Assembly: GCA_008933045.1 (NCBI GenBank)
Contig: WBXJ01000203.1
Location: 1 to 5,120, forward strand
DNA: 5,120 nucleotides
Reading direction: 5' to 3'
Source of the DNA: Verrucomicrobiota bacterium
GTDB taxonomy: Bacteria; Verrucomicrobiota; Verrucomicrobiia; Limisphaerales; SXQI01
In this document: positions 1 through 5,120 of the stretch, one piece after another
How positions within the stretch are numbered: position 1 is the stretch's first letter
Layout of the letters: every line of letters starts with the position of its first letter
Translations under genes and position numbers: made by a program
Notes under the pieces: model-generated
Seen by the model: only the letters and a program-made list of their open reading frames with translations
What the model was told of the DNA's origin: nothing
The model's database searches: none

Positions 1-177
1 CGCGTCAACGCCGACCATCAGGTTGATTTCCTCGGTCGAAGCTGGCCGATCAGTGCCACTGCTCGCCACACCGTAACCATCATTCACCATCCCCTCTGCC
101 AGTTCTGGGTCGTGGCTCAACACCCAAAACACTCCGAAAACCGGTGGCCCGATATCCTCGGAAAGTTCTCCCTCTGA
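1..177 (+). CDS. Probable transposase, C-terminal end only (5' truncated by window edge)
   Basis: An open frame runs in from the left edge and stops at TGA 175-177, giving the last 58 residues of a protein. Visible stretches are NADHQVDFLGRSWPI, TVTIIHHP and QFWVVAQHP, then a WPDILGKFSL ending. This resembles the C-terminal tail of DDE/integrase-core transposases that are abundant in Verrucomicrobiota genomes; the match is from memory of such tails, not a search. No catalytic Asp/Glu motif can be checked because the core lies outside the window. Support comes from position: the stop codon is followed within 4 bases by a duplicated 12-base motif of the kind found at insertion-sequence ends, which is where a transposase gene normally finishes. 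The family (IS481-, IS21- or IS3-like) cannot be decided from this fragment. It could instead be an unrelated hypothetical protein. Confidence 0.5.
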   Translation, partial: RVNADHQVDFLGRSWPISATARHTVTIIHHPLCQFWVVAQHPKHSENRWPDILGKFSL

Positions 178-180
178 ACC

Positions 181-192
181 AGTCTCATTTTG
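181..192 (+). repeat. Direct repeat copy 1, AGTCTCATTTTG
   Basis: The first of two identical 12-base copies. It begins 4 bases after the stop of the putative transposase. The start-to-start distance to the second copy is 23 bases, about two helical turns, so a protein bound to both would sit on the same face of the DNA. Role as a transposase-binding site is inferred. Confidence 0.8.
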
Positions 193-203
193 TTCCCACC
201 ACA

Positions 204-215
204 AGTCTCATTTTG
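204..215 (+). repeat. Direct repeat copy 2, AGTCTCATTTTG
   Basis: The second identical copy, followed by AAC where the first is followed by TTC. Both point in the same direction. I noticed no further copy elsewhere in the window, which fits a motif private to the mobile-element end. Confidence 0.8.
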
Positions 216-220
216 AACTC

Positions 221-240
221 CCGCCGACACGAATTGGCGG
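221..240. repeat. Small inverted repeat CCGCC / GGCGG
   Basis: A five-base GC-only stem (221-225 with 236-240) encloses a 10-base loop. There is no T-run after it, so it is a poor intrinsic terminator. It may be a minor hairpin limiting read-through from the mobile element, or chance. Confidence 0.25.
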
Positions 241-245
241 AATAG

Positions 246-275
246 TTGACAGGATTGTTGGAGGGGATGTATGTT
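246..275 (+). promoter_or_regulatory. Possible sigma-70-type promoter for the prepilin-like gene
   Basis: A perfect TTGACA (246-251) is followed after 18 bases by TATGTT (270-275), which matches four of six positions of the consensus -10 box. Transcription would begin near 282, only a few bases before the ATG at 288, giving a nearly leaderless message. This reading excludes use of the GGAGGGG at 260-266 as a ribosome binding site, because that sequence would lie upstream of the transcript start. A transcript starting further upstream, for instance inside the mobile element, is the alternative. Confidence 0.3.
260..266 (+). promoter_or_regulatory. Strong Shine-Dalgarno-like sequence, misplaced for the main start
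   Basis: GGAGGGG lies 21 bases before the ATG at 288, too far for direct use. It is well spaced (4 bases after its last G) for an ATG at 271. No start codon in the frame of the main gene lies between them that avoids a stop: ATG 267 is in frame but meets TGA at 282-284. The element could therefore serve a small leader ORF that is coupled to the main gene. Confidence 0.4.
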
Positions 276-291
276 GACCGTTGAACCATGA
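271..291 (+). CDS. Possible six-residue leader ORF overlapping the prepilin start (ATGA)
   Basis: The frame starting at ATG 271 reads M-L-T-V-E-P and stops with TGA at 289-291, so the stop overlaps the ATG of the prepilin-like gene in the classic ATGA arrangement used for translational coupling. The Shine-Dalgarno-like GGAGGGG just upstream is correctly spaced for this start and not for the main one. The peptide itself shows no attenuator features such as codon runs. Six-codon frames arise readily by chance, so this is a suggestion based on geometry alone. Confidence 0.25.
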   Translation: MLTVEP

Positions 292-1067
292 GCTACAGAC
301 CCAAGAATAACCCACGGTCGGCTTTCACCTTGATTGAGTTGCTGGTTGTGATCGCCATCATCGCTATTTTAGCCGGGATGTTGCTGCCCGCATTGGCTAA
401 GGCAAAAGCTAGAGGGTTGAAAACTTTGTGTACCAGCAATGGCAAACAGTGGGGGTTGGCGGTCAACTTATATGCTTCGGATAATGATAATCGATTTCCG
501 GACAATAGCGACGGCGCGGGCTTTAGTTGGATGATGCCGTCGATGAGTAATTTCTGGAATTATTACCTGATCAAAAACCGGCGCACGACTGCGACCAATA
601 GGCGGCAAGCCAATGATGTCCTCTTTTGCCCGACGGACGAATGGCACCGTGCGGCGGAGCGTGGAATGATCACTGCGGATAATTCGCCCCAATTACTGGG
701 GTATTTCTTTCTGCCGGGGCGAAGAGCCGGTGATCCTGATGTTACTGCGGGTGCACAGGGCACTTCTGAATGGTTCTTTCGGAAAAAGTTGGGGACTTCT
801 TACGACCTGAGCCCGATCCTAGTTGACCGGTTGCAAGCTCTCGGCCCGAAGGTCACAAATATCTCGAATCCGAAGCTCAGTTGGTTCACGGATTACGAGG
901 GGAAAAAAGTTCCCACAGCGGTGCATCGAGTTACAGGGGGCGTTCCTGACGGTGGCAATTTTACTTTCGAGGATGGCCATGTGGAGTGGTACAAAAGCCA
1001 ACGCGTTTCTCTGGGTTCCGACTACGGCGGTTGGCAATGTTTCTTTAAGATTTCACTCCCCCGATAA
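288..1067 (+). CDS. Prepilin-type N-terminal cleavage/methylation domain protein (type II secretion pseudopilin-like)
   Basis: A 259-residue secreted or surface protein with a type IV prepilin leader. A short basic segment (residues 1-12) is followed by the processing site before Phe13, with Glu17 as the conserved fifth residue of the mature chain, and a hydrophobic helix to about residue 36 (FTLIELLVVIAIIAILAG). A prepilin peptidase would cut and N-methylate there. The following KAK-R-C48 segment, the FCPTD motif (Cys114) and the C-terminal GGNFTFEDGHVEW block (about 222-234) mark the large 'H-X9-DG' prepilin-like family of Verrucomicrobiota and Planctomycetes; here His213 is 15, not 9, residues before Asp229-Gly230. 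Such proteins occur in many paralogs per genome and their substrates are unknown. No secretion-machinery gene is adjacent, so it is an orphan. The start is fixed by the upstream in-frame TGA at 282. The last 23 bases overlap rhaB on the other strand. Confidence 0.93.
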   Translation: MSYRPKNNPRSAFTLIELLVVIAIIAILAGMLLPALAKAKARGLKTLCTSNGKQWGLAVNLYASDNDNRFPDNSDGAGFSWMMPSMSNFWNYYLIKNRRTTATNRRQANDVLFCPTDEWHRAAERGMITADNSPQLLGYFFLPGRRAGDPDVTAGAQGTSEWFFRKKLGTSYDLSPILVDRLQALGPKVTNISNPKLSWFTDYEGKKVPTAVHRVTGGVPDGGNFTFEDGHVEWYKSQRVSLGSDYGGWQCFFKISLPR

Positions 1068-2538
1068 CGGATTGGTTTTGAGGGAAGAGTTGATTGAACC
1101 GTTGGGTTGCTTCCTGCCAAAGGTAGGCGTTTTCAGGGACAAAATGAACTAACTCCGTGCTTCGTCGCATGAGTTGGCGTGCTTCGACCACATCGGTGAT
1201 TTCTCCCAAAGTGATTGCTTGCACGAGGATGTTTCCGGCGGCGGTTCCTTCGGCAGGACCCGCGAATACGTGGCGTCTTGTGGCGTTGGCAGCGAATTGA
1301 TTGAGCAGGTGATTGCGGCTTCCCCCACCGACAATATGCAAGGTCTCGATGGGTTGATCCGTCAATTCCTCCAACTGAGCAAGGGTGCGAGCGTAAAGTA
1401 GGGCGAGGCTTTCGAGGATAATGCGGATGGTTTCACCGGGGGTGGATGGGGTCCGTTGGCCGGTCTCGATGCAAAGTGTCGTCACTTTTTGAGGCATAGC
1501 CCCCGGTTCGATAAATCGGGGATCGGCAGGGTTGATAATCGCAAGAAACGGTTCGGCTTCCCCCGCTAGACGTGCGAGTTGGGTGTAGTCGAGTTGATCG
1601 CCTTCTTGAGCCCAAGCTCGGCGGCATTCCTGAACCATCCAGAGACCGACGATGTTTTTGAGGAGGCGCACGGTGCCTCCGTAGCCGAGTTCGTTGGTGA
1701 AATTCAGTTCGCGACAGCGTTCAGTGAGCACGGGTGCTTGACGTTCGACACCGATCAAGGACCAAGTGCCGGAACTTAAATAAGCCCAGTTGGATCCCGT
1801 GGCTGGAACGGCTACCACGGCAGCTCCGGTGTCATGCGAGCACGTGGCCAAAATAGGAATTTGGCGTAAGCCTGTTGCCCTAGCGATGGACGGGGTGAGC
1901 GATCCGATTACCGTGCCCGGGGGGACGACTTTTGGTAAAATATTTTCAGGCCATGCCAACGTTTGCCAGAGTCGTTTGGACCACTGACGAGTTTGGGGGT
2001 TAAAGAATTGAAAGGTGCTGGCGAGTGATTCCTCCGCCCGCACCACCCCGCTCATCCAATAGTTGACGGCATCGGCGATTCCCAGAATTGCGTGTGCTTG
2101 GGCGAATCGTGCTGGGGATTCCGCACCAAGTTGATAGAGGGTGTTGATTGGCATGAACTGGATGCCGGTCTCCGCAAAGATCTTGGAGGGAGTGAGGTGT
2201 CGATAAATCTGGGCGACGCCTCGGGATGAGCGCTCGTCGCGGTAATGATAAACCGGAGCCATGAACTGACCGGTCTCGTCCAATAGCACGTAATCAACAC
2301 CCCAAGAATCTGTGCTGATGCCAGCGATGTCGAGGTCACGCACGGCGCCTAGCGTCAGGCCGTTCTGAATTTCAACTAGGATATCCGGAAAGTTCCAGAA
2401 TAATCCTTCAGATGTTCGGATTGGGGTGTTGGCAAAACGGTGGAGTTCTTCAAGGTGCAGTCGGCCTTGGAGCACTTGGCCTGCGATGACACGACCGCTC
2501 TCCGCTCCCAGATCGCAGGCAAGGTAAGTCTTAGGCAT
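1045..2538 (-). CDS. rhaB: Rhamnulokinase (FGGY carbohydrate kinase)
   Basis: A 497-residue cytoplasmic kinase that phosphorylates L-rhamnulose with ATP to L-rhamnulose 1-phosphate, the second step of rhamnose catabolism. E. coli RhaB is 489 residues, so the gene is full length. Visible features: the N-terminal phosphate-binding DLGAESGR (9-16), the sugar-side STDSWGVDY (75-83) and YHYRDERS (97-104), the catalytic-base region SHDTGAAV with Asp236 (equivalent to Asp237 of E. coli), SSGTWSLIG (255-263), NFTNELGYGG (279-288), and the C-terminal nucleotide-binding HIVGGGSRNHLLNQ (401-414) followed by AGPAEGTAAGN (426-436). Together these separate it from xylulokinase and glycerol kinase. The start at 2538 matches the family N-terminus, but no Shine-Dalgarno sequence precedes it. 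It lies 31 bases after ubiX on the same strand, probably co-transcribed. No rhamnose isomerase or aldolase gene is in view. Its end overlaps the convergent prepilin-like gene. Confidence 0.96.
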   Translation of the reverse strand: MPKTYLACDLGAESGRVIAGQVLQGRLHLEELHRFANTPIRTSEGLFWNFPDILVEIQNGLTLGAVRDLDIAGISTDSWGVDYVLLDETGQFMAPVYHYRDERSSRGVAQIYRHLTPSKIFAETGIQFMPINTLYQLGAESPARFAQAHAILGIADAVNYWMSGVVRAEESLASTFQFFNPQTRQWSKRLWQTLAWPENILPKVVPPGTVIGSLTPSIARATGLRQIPILATCSHDTGAAVVAVPATGSNWAYLSSGTWSLIGVERQAPVLTERCRELNFTNELGYGGTVRLLKNIVGLWMVQECRRAWAQEGDQLDYTQLARLAGEAEPFLAIINPADPRFIEPGAMPQKVTTLCIETGQRTPSTPGETIRIILESLALLYARTLAQLEELTDQPIETLHIVGGGSRNHLLNQFAANATRRHVFAGPAEGTAAGNILVQAITLGEITDVVEARQLMRRSTELVHFVPENAYLWQEATQRFNQLFPQNQSVIGGVKS

Positions 2539-2569
2539 GTGGAATGAGTGAGACTCGGGGTTTCCTTAA
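2539..2569 (-). other. 31-base ubiX-rhaB intergenic gap
   Basis: The spacer between the ubiX stop and the rhaB start reads, on the minus strand, through a pyrimidine-rich stretch (GAGTCTCACTCATTCCAC before the ATG). It contains no terminator hairpin, no promoter and no Shine-Dalgarno sequence. The short gap supports co-transcription, and translation of rhaB probably depends on a non-Shine-Dalgarno mechanism. Confidence 0.6.
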
Positions 2570-3127
2570 TTAGTCCTGCTCAGCTTGCCAGCGTGAGACC
2601 AAGCGGTGGGCAACTCCCATGTGATCAAGGACGCGGGCGACCACGGTGTCCACAACTTCCTCGACGGTTTGTGGACGGGTGTAAAACCCAGGATTCGCTG
2701 GAAGAATCAACGCACCCGCGAGGTAGAGGAGTTCCATGTTTTTGATCTGGATGAGGTTTAATGGAGTTTCACGTGGGACGAGGATCAATTTTCGACGTTC
2801 CTTTAACATCACGTCTGCGGCTCGCAACAACACATCTTCGCTAAGCCCGTGGGCGATTCGACCGAGAGTCCCCATGCTGCAAGGTATGACAACCATGACA
2901 TCGAACGGATTTGATCCGCTCGCGAATGGGACGTTCATCGACTTGAGGCCATGGGTCGTGACGCCCTCACGTAATCGCAAACCAGCGACAGTTTCCTGTT
3001 GGATCACGGCGTGCGCGTAGTGGCTCATAACGACATGCACCTCGTGCTCGGCGGGATCCAGATTATCCAGCAATCGTTGGGCGTAGATCGTCCCACTGGC
3101 CCCCGTTATCGCAACCAGAATTCTCAT
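2570..3127 (-). CDS. ubiX: Flavin prenyltransferase UbiX
   Basis: A 185-residue flavoprotein that transfers a dimethylallyl group to FMN, making the prenyl-FMN cofactor of UbiD-type decarboxylases, used in ubiquinone or menaquinone-related routes and aromatic acid metabolism. Seen in the sequence: a Rossmann-like start with ITGASGT (7-13), the PCSMGTLGRIAHG stretch (82-94), and PRETPLN (118-124). Comparing with the Pseudomonas enzyme as I recall it, the active-site set is present with a constant offset of 20: Arg102, Lys109, Arg119, Glu120, Tyr149, Arg165 and Trp180. It therefore looks catalytically intact and full length. No ubiD partner is in the window. The gene is first in a probable two-gene unit with rhaB and diverges from the ABC-F gene across 113 bases. 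The start at 3127 fits the family; no clear Shine-Dalgarno sequence is seen. Paralogs such as Pad1 or BsdB carry out the same chemistry. Confidence 0.95.
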   Translation of the reverse strand: MRILVAITGASGTIYAQRLLDNLDPAEHEVHVVMSHYAHAVIQQETVAGLRLREGVTTHGLKSMNVPFASGSNPFDVMVVIPCSMGTLGRIAHGLSEDVLLRAADVMLKERRKLILVPRETPLNLIQIKNMELLYLAGALILPANPGFYTRPQTVEEVVDTVVARVLDHMGVAHRLVSRWQAEQD

Positions 3128-3240
3128 GGAACGATGCTGGCACAGCCCGCAGTCCGCAGCACGCCTTTTCCAACAGGAAGCAAGTTTTCCTTACCATCGC
3201 TTGGCGATTTGGTTCAGGGCGTGGTAGGATGTGGGGCTAC
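3128..3240. promoter_or_regulatory. Divergent intergenic region between ubiX and the ABC-F gene
   Basis: These 113 bases must hold the 5' signals for both divergent genes. On the + strand TTGGCG (3201-3206), 18 bases, TAGGAT (3225-3230) is a weak promoter candidate that would start transcription a few bases before ATG 3241. An AGGA at 3226-3229 is a weak ribosome-binding candidate, incompatible with that promoter. A small dyad AGGAA/TTCCT (3175-3179 with 3187-3191) and a stronger one at 3196-3208 are present. No convincing minus-strand promoter for ubiX was recognised by eye. Confidence 0.4.
3196..3208. repeat. Inverted repeat ATCGC-TTG-GCGAT in the divergent promoter region
   Basis: A perfect five-base dyad with a three-base centre lies between the two divergent starts. 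Flanking ACC (3193-3195) and GGT (3211-3213) extend the symmetry with a two-base bulge. It overlaps the candidate -35 box of the ABC-F gene, a position suited to a repressor, or it may form a hairpin in a leader transcript. Sites this short also occur by chance. Confidence 0.3.
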
Positions 3241-5120
3241 ATGGCGAATGATAACGGAATTTCAATTGTAACGGCGGCGGATCTCAAGGTTCAGTTTAAC
3301 GACCACATTGTCCTCGACCGCGCCTCTTTGGCGATTCACGAGGGCAGCCGGATTGGTCTGGTGGGTCGGAACGGTTCAGGTAAATCGACATTTTTAAAAA
3401 TACTCGCTGGGACGTTTGAGGCTGACTCAGGGACAGTTACCCGAAAACGAGAGTTGATCACGGGTTATCTGCCCCAAGAATTTTCGCTTGATCCGGCACT
3501 GACGGTGTATGAAAACGTTCGGGAGGGAGCTAGATACGTGCTGGATTGGATTCATGACTTCGAAAACCTGCCCGTTGCCTCGCATCGGCATTCGGAGTTG
3601 GAACAGCGTATTACCACTCACGAAGGTTGGAACCTTGAACAACGCATTGAGACAGCGATGTCGCATCTTCACACCCCCGCTGGAAATCGCTCAATCAAAG
3701 ACCTTTCTGGTGGAGAGTTGCGCCGAGTTGTGATGGCTCGCACTCTGGTTGCTCGGCCTGACTTCATGATTCTGGACGAACCTACCAACCATTTGGATCC
3801 CGAGTCGGTGAGTTGGTTGGAGGATTTTTTACGAGATTTTCCTGGTACATTTCTACTGGTGACGCATGATCGCCATTTTCTGGATAGCGTTTGCGAAGGA
3901 ATCGTGGAGCTAGCGAATGGCGTCTTTTATTCCTACGACGGCAACTATAGCCGGTATCTCGAAGCGAAAGCCGAGCGACAGTCCACCGAGGAGTTGACCG
4001 AGCACAAGCGTCAAAGTTTTCTCCGCCGTGAATTGGAGTGGGTGCGCCGAGGCCCAAAAGCCCAGACTACGAAGAGCAAAGCACGATGGGATCGTTTTGA
4101 CGCGATCAACGACAAGCAAGCCCCTGTGACTGAGGGTGAGGTCGAACTGGTGCTCCCGCCGCCTCCACCGCTGGGGAACCGAATTGTAGACCTGACCAAT
4201 GTGAGTGCTGGGGTGGGCGACCGAATCCTTTTCCGCCAATTCGACTTTGTGGTTGAGGCAGGGATGCGCATCGGGGTGACTGGCCGGAACGGGATCGGTA
4301 AAACGACCTTGCTCAAAACAATTCTGGGGCAACTTGAACCCAAGGAAGGCAGCGTCAAGATTGGATCGCTGACGAAGTTTAACTACGTCGATCAATCTCG
4401 CCTCCAACTCAATGAAGAACGGACCGTGCTGCAAGAGGTCGCCGACGGCACTGAATTCGTCGTTTGGGGCAATGGAAAACTGTCATTACGAGCCTACCTC
4501 AAGCGTTTCTTGTTCACCGATGATCGAATTAGCACCAAGGTAAAGCATCTGTCGGGTGGTGAACGGAGCCGGTTGCTCTTGGCTCGGGTGTTAAAAAATG
4601 GCGGAAATTTTCTAATCCTTGACGAACCGACCAACGATCTTGATCTCAATACCTTGCGAGTCCTTGAAGAGGCTTTGGAAGCGTTTGCAGGGGTGGTACT
4701 CGTTGTCAGCCACGACCGGTATTTCTTAGATCGCGTCTGCAATGGCATTCTCGCGTTCGAGGGAGACGAGCGTATCACTTACAGCGTAGGTAATTATACC
4801 TATTACATGGAGAAGAAAAAGGAGCGCGATGGGTTAAGCCGGAACGTTCCCTCCTCCAAACCGATCATCAGGGAAGCAGCGCAACCCAAACCTGCAAAAA
4901 GTAAGCTCAGTTGGAAGGACACTCGAGAATTGGAAGGGATGGAGGCTGCTATCTTGGTCGTGGAAACAGAAATTGCTCGAGTGGAAGGGCTTTTTGCTGA
5001 ATCTGATTTTCACAAAAATTACGGCACTCAAGCCACCGAACTGACGACCCATTTACAACAACAAAAGGGACAACTCTCCTCGCTATTCCGCCGTTGGGAG
5101 GAGCTAGAAAAGTTGAAAAC
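3241..5120 (+). CDS. uup: ABC-F family ATPase, Uup type (3' end beyond window)
   Basis: A soluble tandem ABC ATPase without membrane segments, open for 626 codons to the window edge; Uup proteins are about 635 residues, so little is missing. Domain 1: Walker A GRNGSGKST (42-50), Q-loop Gln79, signature LSGGE (155-159), Walker B ending in Asp179-Glu180, His209. The inter-domain linker (about 241-300) carries the charged RRELEWVRRGPKAQTTKSKAR segment typical of ABC-F proteins, which contacts tRNA at the ribosomal exit site, then a run of five prolines (306-310). Domain 2: Walker A GRNGIGKTT (348-356), Gln385, LSGGE (437-441), Glu462, His491. A basic hinge (about 520-553) leads to a coiled-coil C-terminal domain (555 on), the mark of Uup versus EttA. 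In E. coli Uup acts on ribosomes, binds branched DNA and affects precise transposon excision. An in-frame ATG at 3229 would add four residues; 3241 was chosen for the AGGA upstream. Confidence 0.94.
   Translation, partial: MANDNGISIVTAADLKVQFNDHIVLDRASLAIHEGSRIGLVGRNGSGKSTFLKILAGTFEADSGTVTRKRELITGYLPQEFSLDPALTVYENVREGARYVLDWIHDFENLPVASHRHSELEQRITTHEGWNLEQRIETAMSHLHTPAGNRSIKDLSGGELRRVVMARTLVARPDFMILDEPTNHLDPESVSWLEDFLRDFPGTFLLVTHDRHFLDSVCEGIVELANGVFYSYDGNYSRYLEAKAERQSTEELTEHKRQSFLRRELEWVRRGPKAQTTKSKARWDRFDAINDKQAPVTEGEVELVLPPPPPLGNRIVDLTNVSAGVGDRILFRQFDFVVEAGMRIGVTGRNGIGKTTLLKTILGQLEPKEGSVKIGSLTKFNYVDQSRLQLNEERTVLQEVADGTEFVVWGNGKLSLRAYLKRFLFTDDRISTKVKHLSGGERSRLLLARVLKNGGNFLILDEPTNDLDLNTLRVLEEALEAFAGVVLVVSHDRYFLDRVCNGILAFEGDERITYSVGNYTYYMEKKKERDGLSRNVPSSKPIIREAAQPKPAKSKLSWKDTRELEGMEAAILVVETEIARVEGLFAESDFHKNYGTQATELTTHLQQQKGQLSSLFRRWEELEKLK

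Larger units (their letters stand above)
178..222. mobile_element. Probable right end of an insertion sequence
   Basis: This short non-coding stretch follows the putative transposase stop codon and contains two direct copies of AGTCTCATTTTG. Arrays of short repeated transposase-binding sites just inside the tip are known for several insertion-sequence families, IS21 among them. The exact boundary with host DNA cannot be fixed, because the left end, its inverted repeat and any target duplication are outside the window; about 215-222 is the best guess. If correct, everything to the right is host chromosome, and the element lies about 70 bases upstream of the prepilin-like gene. Confidence 0.4.

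Noticed and set aside
221..250. Intrinsic terminator after the mobile element
   Set aside because: The CCGCC/GGCGG stem is only five base pairs with a 10-base loop and is not followed by a T-run.
823..1152. 109-codon open frame on the + strand across the prepilin/rhaB junction
   Set aside because: It lies in another frame over the strongly supported prepilin-like gene and runs into rhaB. The translation shows no family motif and there is no ribosome binding site.
2052..2339. 95-codon open frame on the - strand inside rhaB
   Set aside because: It is a shifted frame within conserved rhamnulokinase sequence; the composition is serine- and arginine-rich, as expected of a shadow frame.
2999..3271. 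90-codon + strand open frame spanning the ubiX start and the intergenic region
   Set aside because: It is antisense to the ubiX N-terminus, then runs through non-coding DNA into the ABC-F gene in the wrong frame. No motif supports it.
3910..4434. 174-codon open frame on the - strand inside the ABC-F gene
   Set aside because: It is antisense to the linker and second P-loop of Uup, which are unmistakable on the + strand. Its translation has no recognisable domain.
1..5120. A defence system or biosynthetic cluster linking uup, ubiX, rhaB and the prepilin
   Set aside because: Uup, UbiX and RhaB are well-characterised housekeeping or catabolic families with intact motifs, the genes lie on both strands in three transcription units, and no nuclease, toxin, reverse transcriptase or core biosynthetic enzyme is present.
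1..5120. Functional link between the mobile element and uup through Uup's known effect on transposon excision
   Set aside because: The two are about 3 kb apart with unrelated genes between them, and uup is a widespread chromosomal gene. Proximity is most simply coincidence.

Overview
The window looks like chromosomal DNA from a member of the Verrucomicrobiota, possibly the Pedosphaera/Limisphaerales group. This is inferred mainly from the prepilin-like protein: its FTLIELLVVIAIIAILAG leader and its GGNFTFEDGHVEW tail are typical of the large prepilin-like families in that phylum and in related Planctomycetes and Lentisphaerae. Base composition is moderate, by eye near 50% G+C. No rRNA, tRNA or CRISPR array is visible.

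Layout. Bases 1-177 hold the last 58 codons of a gene on the + strand, probably the transposase of an insertion sequence. It is followed by two copies of a 12-base motif (181-192 and 204-215) that look like the terminal repeats of that element. A short AT/GC-mixed stretch with a possible promoter and a strong Shine-Dalgarno-like sequence leads into a 259-residue prepilin-like protein (288-1067, +). Its 3' end overlaps by 23 bases the end of a convergent gene, rhamnulokinase rhaB (1045-2538, -). Upstream of rhaB on the same strand, 31 bases away, lies ubiX, a flavin prenyltransferase (2570-3127, -), so the two probably form an operon. After a divergent 113-base intergenic region comes a two-domain ABC-F ATPase of the Uup type (3241 to beyond the window end, +), which lacks only its last residues.

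How the genes work together. RhaB phosphorylates L-rhamnulose in rhamnose catabolism. UbiX makes the prenylated FMN cofactor of UbiD-type decarboxylases. Neither has its usual partners here (no rhaA/rhaD, no ubiD), so their shared transcript looks incidental or lineage-specific. Uup is a soluble ribosome- and DNA-associated ATPase. The prepilin-like protein is presumably exported or surface-exposed. The window reads as ordinary core genes beside an insertion-sequence end. I see no convincing sign of a new multi-gene system. The most curious points are the layout of the insertion-sequence end, the 5' region of the prepilin gene, the convergent overlap and the ubiX-rhaB pairing.
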